From Catenovulum adriaticum (GTDB lineage Bacteria > Pseudomonadota > Gammaproteobacteria > Enterobacterales > Alteromonadaceae), in contig NZ_CP109966.1 in NCBI RefSeq assembly GCF_026725475.1, forward strand, positions 248,001 to 312,000: DNA of 64,000 nt, in the 5' to 3' direction. The notes beneath the pieces were generated by a model. It did no database searches, was not told where the DNA came from, and was given only the letters and a program-made list of their open reading frames with translations. Positions within the stretch are counted from its first letter, which is position 1. Each line of letters begins with the position of its first letter. This document shows, one piece after another, positions 45,917 through 54,443 of the stretch. Both the position numbers and the translations under genes were made by a program.

Positions 45917-46108
45917 ATCCTCAGCCCTCACAGTTTCAGTATCAGGGCTGGACACAGATGATGCAACACAATGCTCCTATTAGGTCACTGGCACTGAATG
46001 TTATGGAATTACTGACTAATGAAGATCGACAGGTCAACACAAAGATACTTGCTCAATCCCAGCACGGGTCAAACCTTCACTGTCAGTATGACTAAGTATA
46101 TAATCTAT

Positions 46109-46771
46109 ATCCCAACAGTTTCCTTTGCGACTCATGCTTTGAATTAAACTGTGTTGGTTAATCAATTCTCGGTAGGCGTGAGAGCAATACTGACTCCCTC
46201 TATCGCTATGGACGATCACATTATTTAGCTTCCCTCTACGCCATAATGCCAGTTGTAATGCGTCACAGACTAAGCCTGATGTCATTCGGTTACTCATCGA
46301 CCAACCTATGACAGCACGAGAATACAAATCAATAATTACAGCTAAATAAAGCCAACCCTCACTGGTCATAAGATACGTAATGTCACCAGCCCACTTTTGA
46401 TTTGGCTCGTCAGCTGTAAAATTCTGCTCAAGCAAATTAGGTGCAACAGGTAATGAGTGTTTGCTATCCGTTGTCACTTTGAATTTTCGTGCAGCTTTAG
46501 CGACTAAGTTTTGCCTGTCCATGCTGTTAATTATAGTTTTAACATCATGCTTATAGCCTTGCTCTTCTAGTTCTACCTGAATTCGTCTTGCGCCATCTCG
46601 CTCTTTGCTGTTTTCGAAAGCAACTTTGATTTTTTCATCTCTAACTTGCTGAGCTTTTTGGCGCTCACTTGGCTGTTGACTTGCTTTTAACCATGCATAA
46701 TACCCACTTGGCGAAACGCCCAGAACACACGCCAATCGGACAATATGAAACGATTTACGGTGCTCGTGCAT
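46109..46771 (-). pseudogene. N-terminal piece of the outer IS3 transposase (orfB)
   Basis: Has HTH_21 (CVLGVSPSGYYAWL), WAGDITYL (first Asp) and IVHSDRGSQYCS (second Asp), and breaks after SRKGNCWD. The open frame runs on to 46034 through IS110 sequence. The missing Glu part is at 43454-43642. Confidence 0.9.
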
Positions 46772-46785
46772 AAATTCAAAACGTG

Positions 46786-47073
46786 CTATTTTTGATTTTT
46801 CGCGAAGTAGGTTGCCGCCTTTTTTAGGATTTCTAGCTCCTCGGCTTGTTCAGCCAGTTGGCGTTTTAACCTAGCATTTTCTGCTGATAAGGTGATTTCT
46901 CTGTCTGAAGTAGAAGCTTTCTTCTGAGCTGCACTGCGCCAATAGTATAATTGGGATTCATATAAGCCTAACTCTCTGGCAGCTTGTGCTACACCTACTT
47001 TGCTTGCTAATTTTAAAGCTTCTTCTTTAAATTCGATTGAATAGGTTTTTCTTTCTTTTTTTACTTTTGTCAT
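46786..47073 (-). CDS. Outer IS3 orfA (HTH protein)
   Basis: 95-aa helix-turn-helix protein (YSIEFKEEALKLASKVGVAQAARELGL.ESQLYYWR) with a coiled-coil (ENARLKRQLAEQAEELEILKKA). A slippery A AAA AAG (46820-46825) near its end fits -1 frameshifting into orfB. Intact, but its orfB is broken, so the outer element is dead in cis. Confidence 0.92.
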   Translation of the reverse strand: MTKVKKERKTYSIEFKEEALKLASKVGVAQAARELGLYESQLYYWRSAAQKKASTSDREITLSAENARLKRQLAEQAEELEILKKAATYFAKNQK

Positions 47074-47136
47074 TTTTCACCTCTGTGAGTTATTCTACTC
47101 ACTTAATGAGGTGTCCAAAACTATTGGATCAGATCA

Positions 47137-47309
47137 TTGAGCTAAAAGACAATATACCACAAATAATAAAAGCCCAAGCTATAGCCCTAACAAATGGGTT
47201 TATTCGTTCTCCACTCCATAAGCTTTTCACCATATTGCCCTTTAAATTTCATGCTTTATTAACTAGGTATATTGATAAGTTATTTATTCGCTTAATGGAT
47301 GTAATTTAA
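47137..47309 (+). pseudogene. Continuation of the sugar-porter remnant, right of the nested IS
   Basis: In frame with 43327-43423 across the IS: ELKDNIPQIIKAQAIALTNGFI, compatible with the SEIFP..IRA.A.A region after helix ten. The similarity then fades and a stop follows. This half is much weaker than the left half. From 47310 to 47518 I see no gene. Confidence 0.35.
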
Positions 47310-47518
47310 ATCTATGTTCCATTTTTTGCAATTTTATTTAATAATTTACTTTTTTTACGACGTTAATTTGTTATAGCGCGTTGTTAGATAATTACAAACA
47401 TTAGATTCAATTTACACTCAGTTCATTCTATATTTGGACTGACTATTTATCTAAAGCTCCAAGTTAATTCACCCATAACGCGCTCTAAAACTCGCTACAT
47501 TGTACAAAATAGGACAAG

Positions 47519-49264
47519 TTAAAAGGTTATCTGTGTGATATCACTTTGTTCGTAACCTATGCGGTGTGCAAACATTTTAATCATTGACCCTTTTTTCAAA
47601 GCTGTTCTTAAATCAATCGGGTTTTGATAAATAGACCAGCTGTTGGGCTCGTAACCATTATTAATAATTTTATAACCTATTTGGGCACCAGGCGTTTTGC
47701 TGAAAATGCTCAGTGTATGTTTGCTCGTTTTAGTCATAGGTGCTGCTGTTTTGGGTTTGCTATCTTTTCCATCCCATAACTTTTTAACTAGCTTAGCTTC
47801 TGATAAAGTCGGTTGATCGTCTATCTCGGTTAGCCATCTATCCATTTCCTGTCTAAGCTCTGCTAAAACGCTTTTATACTTAGGGTCATCAGCTAAATTA
47901 TGCAGTTCATGCGGGTCTTTTATTGTGTCAAATAGTTCTTCTTTAGGTTTTGATGTTCTAAACCATTGTGCTTGAGCCGGAGTTAATTCACCTGCTTTTT
48001 TAAGTCGTAGCAACTCTTGCATAGTCGGAATTTTTTCACGGTATTCAACCGGTAAATAATAACCCTGCTCAGGCCGATAATTTCGAATATATTTGAAACG
48101 TTTATTTTTAACGGCTCTAATCTTATCGGTAAATCCATCAAAACGATCCGCTGCAGCATGTATATATTGTCGCTGTGGTTGTGCGTCATTTAAAAAGTCT
48201 TGTCCGTGCATGTGTTCCGGCACTTTCATACCAGCTAAGCCAAGCGTAGTTGGTGCAAAATCGATAAAACTAATTAACTGATCATCACGCTGGCCTGCGC
48301 GCTGTTCACCCGGAAAACGGATAATTAAAGGTACTTTAAGACCACTATCATAAATTAAACGTTTTTGACGTGGCAGGGGGCCACCATGATCTGAATAAAA
48401 AACAATAATCGTATTGTCATATAAACCATCGTCTTTTAATTGTTGAATGACAGACGCCATTTGTCGGTCAGCTTCAATTAAATTATTGTACATTTTCCAC
48501 ATGTCACGGCGTACTAAAGGCGTATCCGGTAAATATGGCGGAATATTAAATTTAGTATCTTTAGGTAAATGAACCGGCGTTTCACTCTCTTTGGTTTTAT
48601 TCATCGGGTGAGTGGGTAGCTGCTCAATACGTTCTATATCATCTGAAAAATAATGACGGGACTCTATATGTCGAAAGCCATAAGGTTCAAATAATCCAGA
48701 TTCGTGGGTTGTAGTAAAGTTAAATACTGCAAAAAAGGGTTGGTTTTTATCACGGTTACGCCAGTGAGCATATTTACCGCTTTCGTCCCACGCCATTTTA
48801 GGGTGTTTAAACTGATAATCTGTTTTTAAATTATTAGTTGTATAATAGCCGTGTTCACGCAAATACTGACTTAACATTTTAGCTTCAGGCGGTGGTACAG
48901 CGCCATATTTTGGTAAACCGGTCACTTCTGTATAAGATGTAGTGCGCATATTATTGGCCCCAATTGCAGTTGGGTACATACCCAAAGCCAGTGCCGCACG
49001 ACTGGGTGAACAAACCCCGGATGGCGAATATACATTAGTATAAGCCACCCCTTGCTTTGCTAACCGACTAATAGTTGGAGTTTTTGCTGTTTCATCACCA
49101 TAAGGTTCAATAATCGGACTCATATCTTCTAAAACAAGCCATAAAATATTAGGTTTGTCAGCTAATTTGAGCTTTTCAGGATTTGGTTTGGCGATGACTG
49201 CTGAAGGGTTAAAAATAAGGGTGGACGTTAAGATTAGTGTTTTAAAACTGAGTAGTTTAAGCAT
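47519..49264 (-). CDS. Secreted sulfatase (S1 family, heparan N-sulfatase-like)
   Basis: Removes sulfate esters or N-sulfate from glycans. I prefer ATG 49264 (AGGAAAG upstream; signal MLKLLSFKTLILTSTL ... AVIA) to 49282. NILWLVLEDMSP carries metal-binding Asp residues. VCSPSRAALALG is the sulfatase signature whose Cys becomes formylglycine. HGGPLPR is further on, and the family-typical HELHNLADDP lies near the end. The organisation LEDMSP ... GANNMRT resembles the SGSH-like S1 subgroup. The maturation enzyme is not in the window. It is alone on the minus strand, followed by a second sulfatase gene upstream. Confidence 0.9.
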   Translation of the reverse strand: MLKLLSFKTLILTSTLIFNPSAVIAKPNPEKLKLADKPNILWLVLEDMSPIIEPYGDETAKTPTISRLAKQGVAYTNVYSPSGVCSPSRAALALGMYPTAIGANNMRTTSYTEVTGLPKYGAVPPPEAKMLSQYLREHGYYTTNNLKTDYQFKHPKMAWDESGKYAHWRNRDKNQPFFAVFNFTTTHESGLFEPYGFRHIESRHYFSDDIERIEQLPTHPMNKTKESETPVHLPKDTKFNIPPYLPDTPLVRRDMWKMYNNLIEADRQMASVIQQLKDDGLYDNTIIVFYSDHGGPLPRQKRLIYDSGLKVPLIIRFPGEQRAGQRDDQLISFIDFAPTTLGLAGMKVPEHMHGQDFLNDAQPQRQYIHAAADRFDGFTDKIRAVKNKRFKYIRNYRPEQGYYLPVEYREKIPTMQELLRLKKAGELTPAQAQWFRTSKPKEELFDTIKDPHELHNLADDPKYKSVLAELRQEMDRWLTEIDDQPTLSEAKLVKKLWDGKDSKPKTAAPMTKTSKHTLSIFSKTPGAQIGYKIINNGYEPNSWSIYQNPIDLRTALKKGSMIKMFAHRIGYEQSDITQITF

Positions 49265-49312
49265 GACTTTCCTTTCCATCAAAGGGATACAAATATGATG
49301 CTAATGCTTGTT

Positions 49313-49348
49313 AAACAAATAAGCCGCATAGTCGCGGCTTATTTGTTT
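49313..49348 (-). terminator. Terminator between the two minus-strand sulfatase genes
   Basis: A long stem AAACAAATAAGCCGC / GCGGCTTATTTGTTT with a 6-nt loop lies directly after the upstream sulfatase's stop codon (49358). It is symmetrical and may work both ways. Confidence 0.85.
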
Positions 49349-49357
49349 TATGCGTAA

Positions 49358-50827
49358 TTACTGGTGTTCGGGGCTGCTATTATGAAAAGAGCCACGCTGT
49401 TTAACTTCTTCGCTGCGCTCTGTTTCATACTGGTTAATATATTGTTCAGTACGGGCTTTAAGCGCTTGTAACTTTGCTTGATAAGCCGGTGAGTAAGCTA
49501 AATTGTGCTCTTCTTCAGGATCTTTTCGTAAATCATAAAGTTGCTGAAAATCATTTTTATAAAAATTAATATACTTCCATGATTCAGTTCTAAGGCCCAC
49601 TGTTGGAGGTATAGAAACTCGCTTAGGTTGATACATATGTTCAAAGAAAAACTCATTACGCCAATCATCAGGAACTTGCCCATTTAAAATTGGTTTTAAG
49701 CTTTTACCTTGGTAATATTTAGGCGTTTGTACACCTGCTAAATTTAAAATAGTGGGTGCGATATCGATATTTAATGCCATAGCGCTAGGTTCTTTACCCG
49801 ATAACGCTTTATTGCGTGGGTCATAAATTATAAGGGGTACCCTTAAATCTTCTTCCCAGCCAAACCATTTACCAGCTAATTGCCGTTCATTAATATTATA
49901 ACCATTGTCGCCAGTGTAAATAATGACTGTGTTATCAGCTACACCAACATCTTCAAGCTTTTTAACAATTTTACCAACGGCTTTGTCAACGGCGCTAATA
50001 GCTCGATAATGACGCTTAACCATTTTTTGATAAATTTCTTCGCTGCCATATCTATATTCCCAGCGAACCCGACCAATCGACTGTTGTAAAAACTCAGGCA
50101 AATTATTAAAGGCTTTGTCTGTAGAAAACTTAGCAGGCGGAATAGTTACATCTTGGTAATAATTTTCAAATTCCGCTGGATAGTGATATTGATCTTCAGT
50201 ATCTCTATCATGTGCATGTGGATTCCAAAAATTGACAGACATAGTCCATGGCTTGTTGGCAGTTTTAGATTGCTCAATAAAATCCATTGCTAATTCAGCA
50301 ATATAATAACTTTGAGGAATTGACTTACCTTCATATTCATTTATTTTTGCTTGTAACAGAGGCTTGAAATAATCAAAACGATCTGTGCTTTCACCTGATA
50401 ATTTGATTTCATATTTACCAACAAAAGCAGATAAATAACCATTTTGTTTTAGTATTTGTGGATACACGTGTTGTGATTCAAATTGACCAGTTTTAGGTTG
50501 ACCAAACGTAAAGTCGTGGGTGCGCTCTGTTAAGCCTGTCAAAATGCTGACTCGACTGGATGCACAAATAGGGGTGGTTACAAAGGTGTTTTTAAAAAAA
50601 GCGCCTTCATTAGCTAGCTCATCTAAATTGGGCGTTTTTATGATCGGGTGATATTTTCCAATGAGATCCCAGCGATGATCATCCGCCAAAATAAATAAAA
50701 TATTTGGTTGTTTTGTGGCGTTTGAATTGGGCGTTTGTGCTACGGCTTGGCTACTAATTGCAGCAGATAAACTTAAAATAGCCGAGGTGACACTGCACTT
50801 TATTAAACTTTTAAATGCTGTAGACAT
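49358..50827 (-). CDS. Secreted sulfatase (S1 family) with CASSR signature
   Basis: 489 aa with a signal peptide (ends SQAVA). NILFILADDHRWD binds metal, and the modification motif is ICASSRVSILTG. Most S1 sulfatases have C-x-P-x-R; here Ser stands in the Pro place. Further features are TGDNGYNINER (Asp-Asn metal ligands), a C-terminal FFFEHMYQPKR, and EEHNLAYSP. It resembles the glucosamine-6-sulfatase/iduronate-sulfatase side of the family. Substrate cannot be told from sequence. It terminates separately from the 47519 gene. Confidence 0.9.
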   Translation of the reverse strand: MSTAFKSLIKCSVTSAILSLSAAISSQAVAQTPNSNATKQPNILFILADDHRWDLIGKYHPIIKTPNLDELANEGAFFKNTFVTTPICASSRVSILTGLTERTHDFTFGQPKTGQFESQHVYPQILKQNGYLSAFVGKYEIKLSGESTDRFDYFKPLLQAKINEYEGKSIPQSYYIAELAMDFIEQSKTANKPWTMSVNFWNPHAHDRDTEDQYHYPAEFENYYQDVTIPPAKFSTDKAFNNLPEFLQQSIGRVRWEYRYGSEEIYQKMVKRHYRAISAVDKAVGKIVKKLEDVGVADNTVIIYTGDNGYNINERQLAGKWFGWEEDLRVPLIIYDPRNKALSGKEPSAMALNIDIAPTILNLAGVQTPKYYQGKSLKPILNGQVPDDWRNEFFFEHMYQPKRVSIPPTVGLRTESWKYINFYKNDFQQLYDLRKDPEEEHNLAYSPAYQAKLQALKARTEQYINQYETERSEEVKQRGSFHNSSPEHQ

Positions 50828-51173
50828 TTTAATTGAAGTCTCTTTATTTAAGGTTTTAAGGTTATTTTTGTGATTGTAAGCTAAAACGGCTACGTCGACG
50901 AAAAAGCTTTAACACAAAACACTTATTATTTACATTTATACAGTCAAACTAAAACGATTTCAATTAATTATTGATTTGATATGAGTTAAAATGGTTGTTG
51001 TGGGGTAACTTAGGTTAAATTAAAGTCGATATTTTTAGAATCTATTATTAAATAATAGACGTTTCTTGTTGTTTTTATATTGAATAATCGAATGAAAATG
51101 TTGATATATGTTTGAATATAATCTAACCACCCATGCTTCTTAAAAAATTAAGTTTATGATATTAATGATCTTA
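50828..51173. other. AT-rich divergent intergenic region (left part)
   Basis: About 615 bp (to 51443) separate the two divergent sulfatase genes. No open frame with protein features is seen. Promoters must lie here but I cannot place them reliably. Confidence 0.4.
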
Positions 51174-51187
51174 TTCTAACGTTGTTT
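51174..51187. promoter_or_regulatory. Weak half-conserved operator before a sulfatase gene
   Basis: TTCTAACGTTGTTT matches the right half of the consensus perfectly and the left half in 3 of 7 positions. It lies about 257 bp before the sulfatase start, farther than the other sites. Confidence 0.35.
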
Positions 51188-51443
51188 ATATTTTGTATTT
51201 TTTTTATAAATCATGCACTATAATTATAATCATTATAGGTCATGATTTGTCTTTTTGTTTCTGAGGTAGTCTGGTACAATCATTTTCTTTGCTCCATATT
51301 TGCTTTATTTTAACAAGCGCAATGAATATTAACTGGGGTGTGATGTATTTGTTGTATTAATGTTTTTTGCTCAGTTTGTAAGAAATATTTAGATAGATAA
51401 ATTAGACAACAGTTGATAGATTTTAGTTAATAGGATTGATGAA

Positions 51444-52859
51444 ATGAAAATAAAAAATAAGCTATTTTTAGGGTTGTTAGGTGGCTTAATGCTAAACCTT
51501 GGAGCTGCGCCATTAAGTTATGCAGCAGAAAAACCTAATATTATTTTTATTCTAACAGATGATTTAGGCTTTAATCAGGTAGGCGCTTATGGCGATACAC
51601 CTATTAAAACCCCTAATTTAGATAAATTAGCCGAAAATGGTATTCGTTTTGATCAAGCTTATTCAGGTAGCACGGTTTGCTCTCCGTCACGTGTTTCTTT
51701 ATTTACTGGTCGTGATGGTCGTTATATGACCAACAATTCAAACACAGTTCAATTAGAAGAAATCGACATTACCATGGCACATGTTTTAAAACATGCAGAC
51801 TATGATACAACTCTAATTGGTAAATATTCTATTGGTTCAAAAATGGGTGTAACCGATCCGCTAGCAATGGGATTTGATACTTGGTATGGAATGTATTCTA
51901 TTTTAGAAGGTCATCGCCAGTATCCACATATTTTATGGCGTGATGGTCAAAAAATTCGCATCAAAGAAAATGAAGGTGGTCGAAAAGGAGCTTACGCTCA
52001 AGAATTATTTACCAAAGAAGCAATTGATTACATTGAAACGCCTCGTGATAACCCATTCTTTATCATGTTAACTTACTCTTCGCCTCATGCGGAGTTAGCC
52101 GTTCCGGAAAAATATAGCAAGCAATACAATTTAAAAGAAACGCCTTATACCGGTATGAAAAATGGTGTACCAGCAGATAAATATGCGGCTTATTACCCAG
52201 AACCCGTTGAAAATCCAAATGCGACACTCGCTGGTATGGTATCTGCTTTAGATGACTACATTGGTAAAATTGTTTCAGTATTAGAGAAAAACGGCCAGTT
52301 AGATAATACATTAATTGTATTTACCTCTGATAATGGTCCTCATGACGAAGGTGGTGCTGATCCTGAATATTTAAAAGCAGCAAAACCTTACAAAGGTCAG
52401 AAGCGTGATTTATACGATGGCGGTATCCACGTGCCTATGATAGTACATTGGCCAGCTAAAATTAAACAACCTCGAGTAGATGATACCCCTTGGTTATTTG
52501 CTGACGTACTACCCACTCTGGCCGATATTACGGATGTTAACTTAAATTTAGTGCCTAGAGTACGTACTAACGGCGTTTCAATTGCGGGCTTATTGCAAGA
52601 CTCACCGGTGCAAATGCCAGAGCGTACTTTATATTGGGAGTTTTCAAAACAAGTAGGGGATCCCAACTCAGGTGTTATTGGTGACACTTACCAAGCTGCA
52701 CGTAAAGGTGAGTGGAAAGCAGTTCGTTATGGGTTTGATGCACCATTAGAACTTTACAATATTATTGAAGATCCATCTGAATCAAATAACTTAGTGAAGC
52801 AAGAAGCACGAATTGCAGACAACTTCATGGATTTATTTGAAAAGTATAGAAAGCAATAA
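51444..52859 (+). CDS. Secreted arylsulfatase-type sulfatase (S1 family)
   Basis: 471 aa with a signal peptide (ends PLSYA). NIIFILTDDLGFNQVGAYG, the canonical signature VCSPSRVSLFTGR, GKYSIGSK (catalytic Lys region), FTSDNGPHDEGG (Asp-Asn metal ligands), and a family end LYNIIEDPSESNNL. AGGAT precedes the ATG by 9 bp. It resembles arylsulfatase A-like enzymes. The next gene is a GH105 enzyme 184 bp downstream, so the sulfatase may clear sulfate from oligosaccharides before that step. Confidence 0.92.
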   Translation: MKIKNKLFLGLLGGLMLNLGAAPLSYAAEKPNIIFILTDDLGFNQVGAYGDTPIKTPNLDKLAENGIRFDQAYSGSTVCSPSRVSLFTGRDGRYMTNNSNTVQLEEIDITMAHVLKHADYDTTLIGKYSIGSKMGVTDPLAMGFDTWYGMYSILEGHRQYPHILWRDGQKIRIKENEGGRKGAYAQELFTKEAIDYIETPRDNPFFIMLTYSSPHAELAVPEKYSKQYNLKETPYTGMKNGVPADKYAAYYPEPVENPNATLAGMVSALDDYIGKIVSVLEKNGQLDNTLIVFTSDNGPHDEGGADPEYLKAAKPYKGQKRDLYDGGIHVPMIVHWPAKIKQPRVDDTPWLFADVLPTLADITDVNLNLVPRVRTNGVSIAGLLQDSPVQMPERTLYWEFSKQVGDPNSGVIGDTYQAARKGEWKAVRYGFDAPLELYNIIEDPSESNNLVKQEARIADNFMDLFEKYRKQ

Positions 52860-52868
52860 ATAACAATG

Positions 52869-52896
52869 CACCCAAAGAATTAAAACGCTTTGGGTG
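52869..52896 (+). terminator. Hairpin after the sulfatase gene
   Basis: 9-bp stem CACCCAAAG / CTTTGGGTG with a 10-nt loop, but no U-tract follows. It may be a weak terminator. Confidence 0.4.
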
Positions 52897-53043
52897 TGAA
52901 TTTGGGATGGTGATATTAAACAACGCAATGTAAACCCAGTTTGTTTAATCATATGGACTCGGATTTAAGTTGCCAGCCGCAAAATATGATGATCAATTTT
53001 ACTATTTAAACTCAAGCTACCTAAATTCATATTAGGATTTATT

Positions 53044-54291
53044 ATGTACCAAAAAAACGTTAAATTAGCCCTAATGCCACTAACTTTAAGCTTATTATTA
53101 GCAGGTTGTGGTAAAGAGTCAGCTCCAACTACTGAAGCTGCCAAGCCAATTCCAGCTCAAACGCAAGTACAAGATAATAGCAGCGAAACTGCAAAAAGCA
53201 TTCAAGTATCGGCACGAGATATTGCTAACCGAGCCGCTAACTGGCAATTGTCTCAGTTAGACGATTTATACTATATTCCAGAATCACACAAAGCTAAATC
53301 AGAAAACGCTAAATTTTGGATTCAAGCTTCTTTTTATATTGGTTTAACCCGATGGGCAGAAGCGACTGATAACAAAGCCTATTTAGCCTTTATTGAAAAA
53401 ATGGCGAAAGCTGAAGACTATGGGTTATTAACTGACCGCCCATATCATGCTGATGACCACACTATCGCACAAACTTATATTTGGCTTGCCGAGCAAACCG
53501 GCAATAAAGCAGCCTATGGTCCAACTCAAACTCATTTTGATTGGATTTTATCGAATAAGCCAGATGTGGGTTTAGAAATGCTAGATTCAACGGCATCGGG
53601 TCATGGTGAAGTTCATCACGAAGGTAATTGTCAACTTAGATGGTGTTGGGCAGATGCCTTATATATGGCGCCTAGAGCTTGGCTGCAACTGTCAAATGTA
53701 ACTGGCGATCCTAAATATTTTGAGTATGCAGACAAAGAGTTTTGGGCCAGCGCCGATTATTTATTTTCAGATGAATATGGGTTGTTTTTCAGGGACAGTC
53801 GATACTTTGATATGAAAAGTGATAATGGCGAGCCTGTATTTTGGGGTCGTGGCAACGGTTGGGTATTTGCGGCCATTCCTATGATTATTGATGAGCTACC
53901 AAAAGATCATCCTTCACGTGAAAGATATATCGAACTTTATAAGAAAAATGCAGCTGGTTTAATGAAATTGCAACGAGAAAATGGCTACTGGCCTGCATCT
54001 TTAATGGATCCTGATAAAGTCAAAACACCAGAAGTGAGCGCGACAGGTTTTATTACGTTTGGTTTAGCTTGGGGTGTTAACCAAGGCATTTTGACTGATG
54101 AAAAATCAAAAGAAATTGTTGAAAAAGGCTGGCATGCATTAAAAGATTCAGTGGAGCCTAATGGCCGAGTAAATTGGGTTCAGCATGTTGGTAAATCACC
54201 TGATCCAGTTAAAAAGACTGACTCTCAGCTGTATGGTGTAGGCGCTGTTTTATTGGCCGCATCAGAAATGCTTAAATGGCAAGAAAACTAA
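53044..54291 (+). CDS. GH105 unsaturated-uronyl hydrolase, lipoprotein
   Basis: Family GH105/GH88 enzymes remove a 4,5-unsaturated uronic acid left by polysaccharide lyases, for example from rhamnogalacturonan or ulvan fragments. The signal has a lipobox (LLLAGC). (Alpha/alpha)6-barrel motifs are YHADDHTIAQTYIWL (conserved Asp), WCWADALYMAP (catalytic Asp region), GRGNGWVFAA and VSATGFITFGLAWG. Length 415 aa includes a spacer of about 60 residues after the lipid anchor. No lyase gene is in the window. AGGATTTATT precedes the ATG. Confidence 0.9.
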   Translation: MYQKNVKLALMPLTLSLLLAGCGKESAPTTEAAKPIPAQTQVQDNSSETAKSIQVSARDIANRAANWQLSQLDDLYYIPESHKAKSENAKFWIQASFYIGLTRWAEATDNKAYLAFIEKMAKAEDYGLLTDRPYHADDHTIAQTYIWLAEQTGNKAAYGPTQTHFDWILSNKPDVGLEMLDSTASGHGEVHHEGNCQLRWCWADALYMAPRAWLQLSNVTGDPKYFEYADKEFWASADYLFSDEYGLFFRDSRYFDMKSDNGEPVFWGRGNGWVFAAIPMIIDELPKDHPSRERYIELYKKNAAGLMKLQRENGYWPASLMDPDKVKTPEVSATGFITFGLAWGVNQGILTDEKSKEIVEKGWHALKDSVEPNGRVNWVQHVGKSPDPVKKTDSQLYGVGAVLLAASEMLKWQEN

Positions 54292-54326
54292 ACTCTGCTG
54301 AGCAAATAGCATATCAGTTATCAAAC

Positions 54327-54355
54327 GAGCTTTTCTTTTAAAAGCTCTTTTTTTT
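54327..54355 (+). terminator. Intrinsic terminator after the GH105 gene
   Basis: Stem GAGCTTTT / AAAAGCTC with a short loop is followed by a run of eight or more T. Confidence 0.85.
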
Positions 54356-54443
54356 GTATCTAAAGCAAAGCATTTCCCCAAGGCGAGTTGGCCTTATAAT
54401 AAAACAAAAATTCACTCGCCCTAACACAATTAAGGTTTTTGTA

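Larger units (their letters stand above)
43643..46108 (-). mobile_element. IS110-family element inserted in the outer IS3
   Basis: The boundaries are set by where the outer IS3 transposase coding stops and resumes, and are good to a few bases. Without the inner IS3 it is about 1.26 kb. The transposase is of the DEDD type (IS110), split by the innermost element. Confidence 0.75.
43424..47136 (-). mobile_element. Outer IS3-family element, interrupted
   Basis: Ends carry imperfect inverted repeats of about 35 bp (TGATCTGA.CCA ... TGGACAC.TCATTAAG). Flanking triplets are CTG and TTG, a possible mutated 3-bp target duplication. Without the inner insertion the element is about 1.25 kb. orfA is intact; orfB is split at the GNCWD/NACVESFF point by an IS110 element. 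Confidence 0.85.

Noticed and set aside
47037..47309. 90-codon open frame crossing the right end of the outer IS3
   Set aside because: It spans the IS boundary by chance; only its part outside the IS is considered, as a possible sugar-porter remnant.
52916..52930. AAACAACGCAATGT upstream of the GH105 gene
   Set aside because: Left half resembles the fructan operator but the right half does not, so I do not call it an operator.
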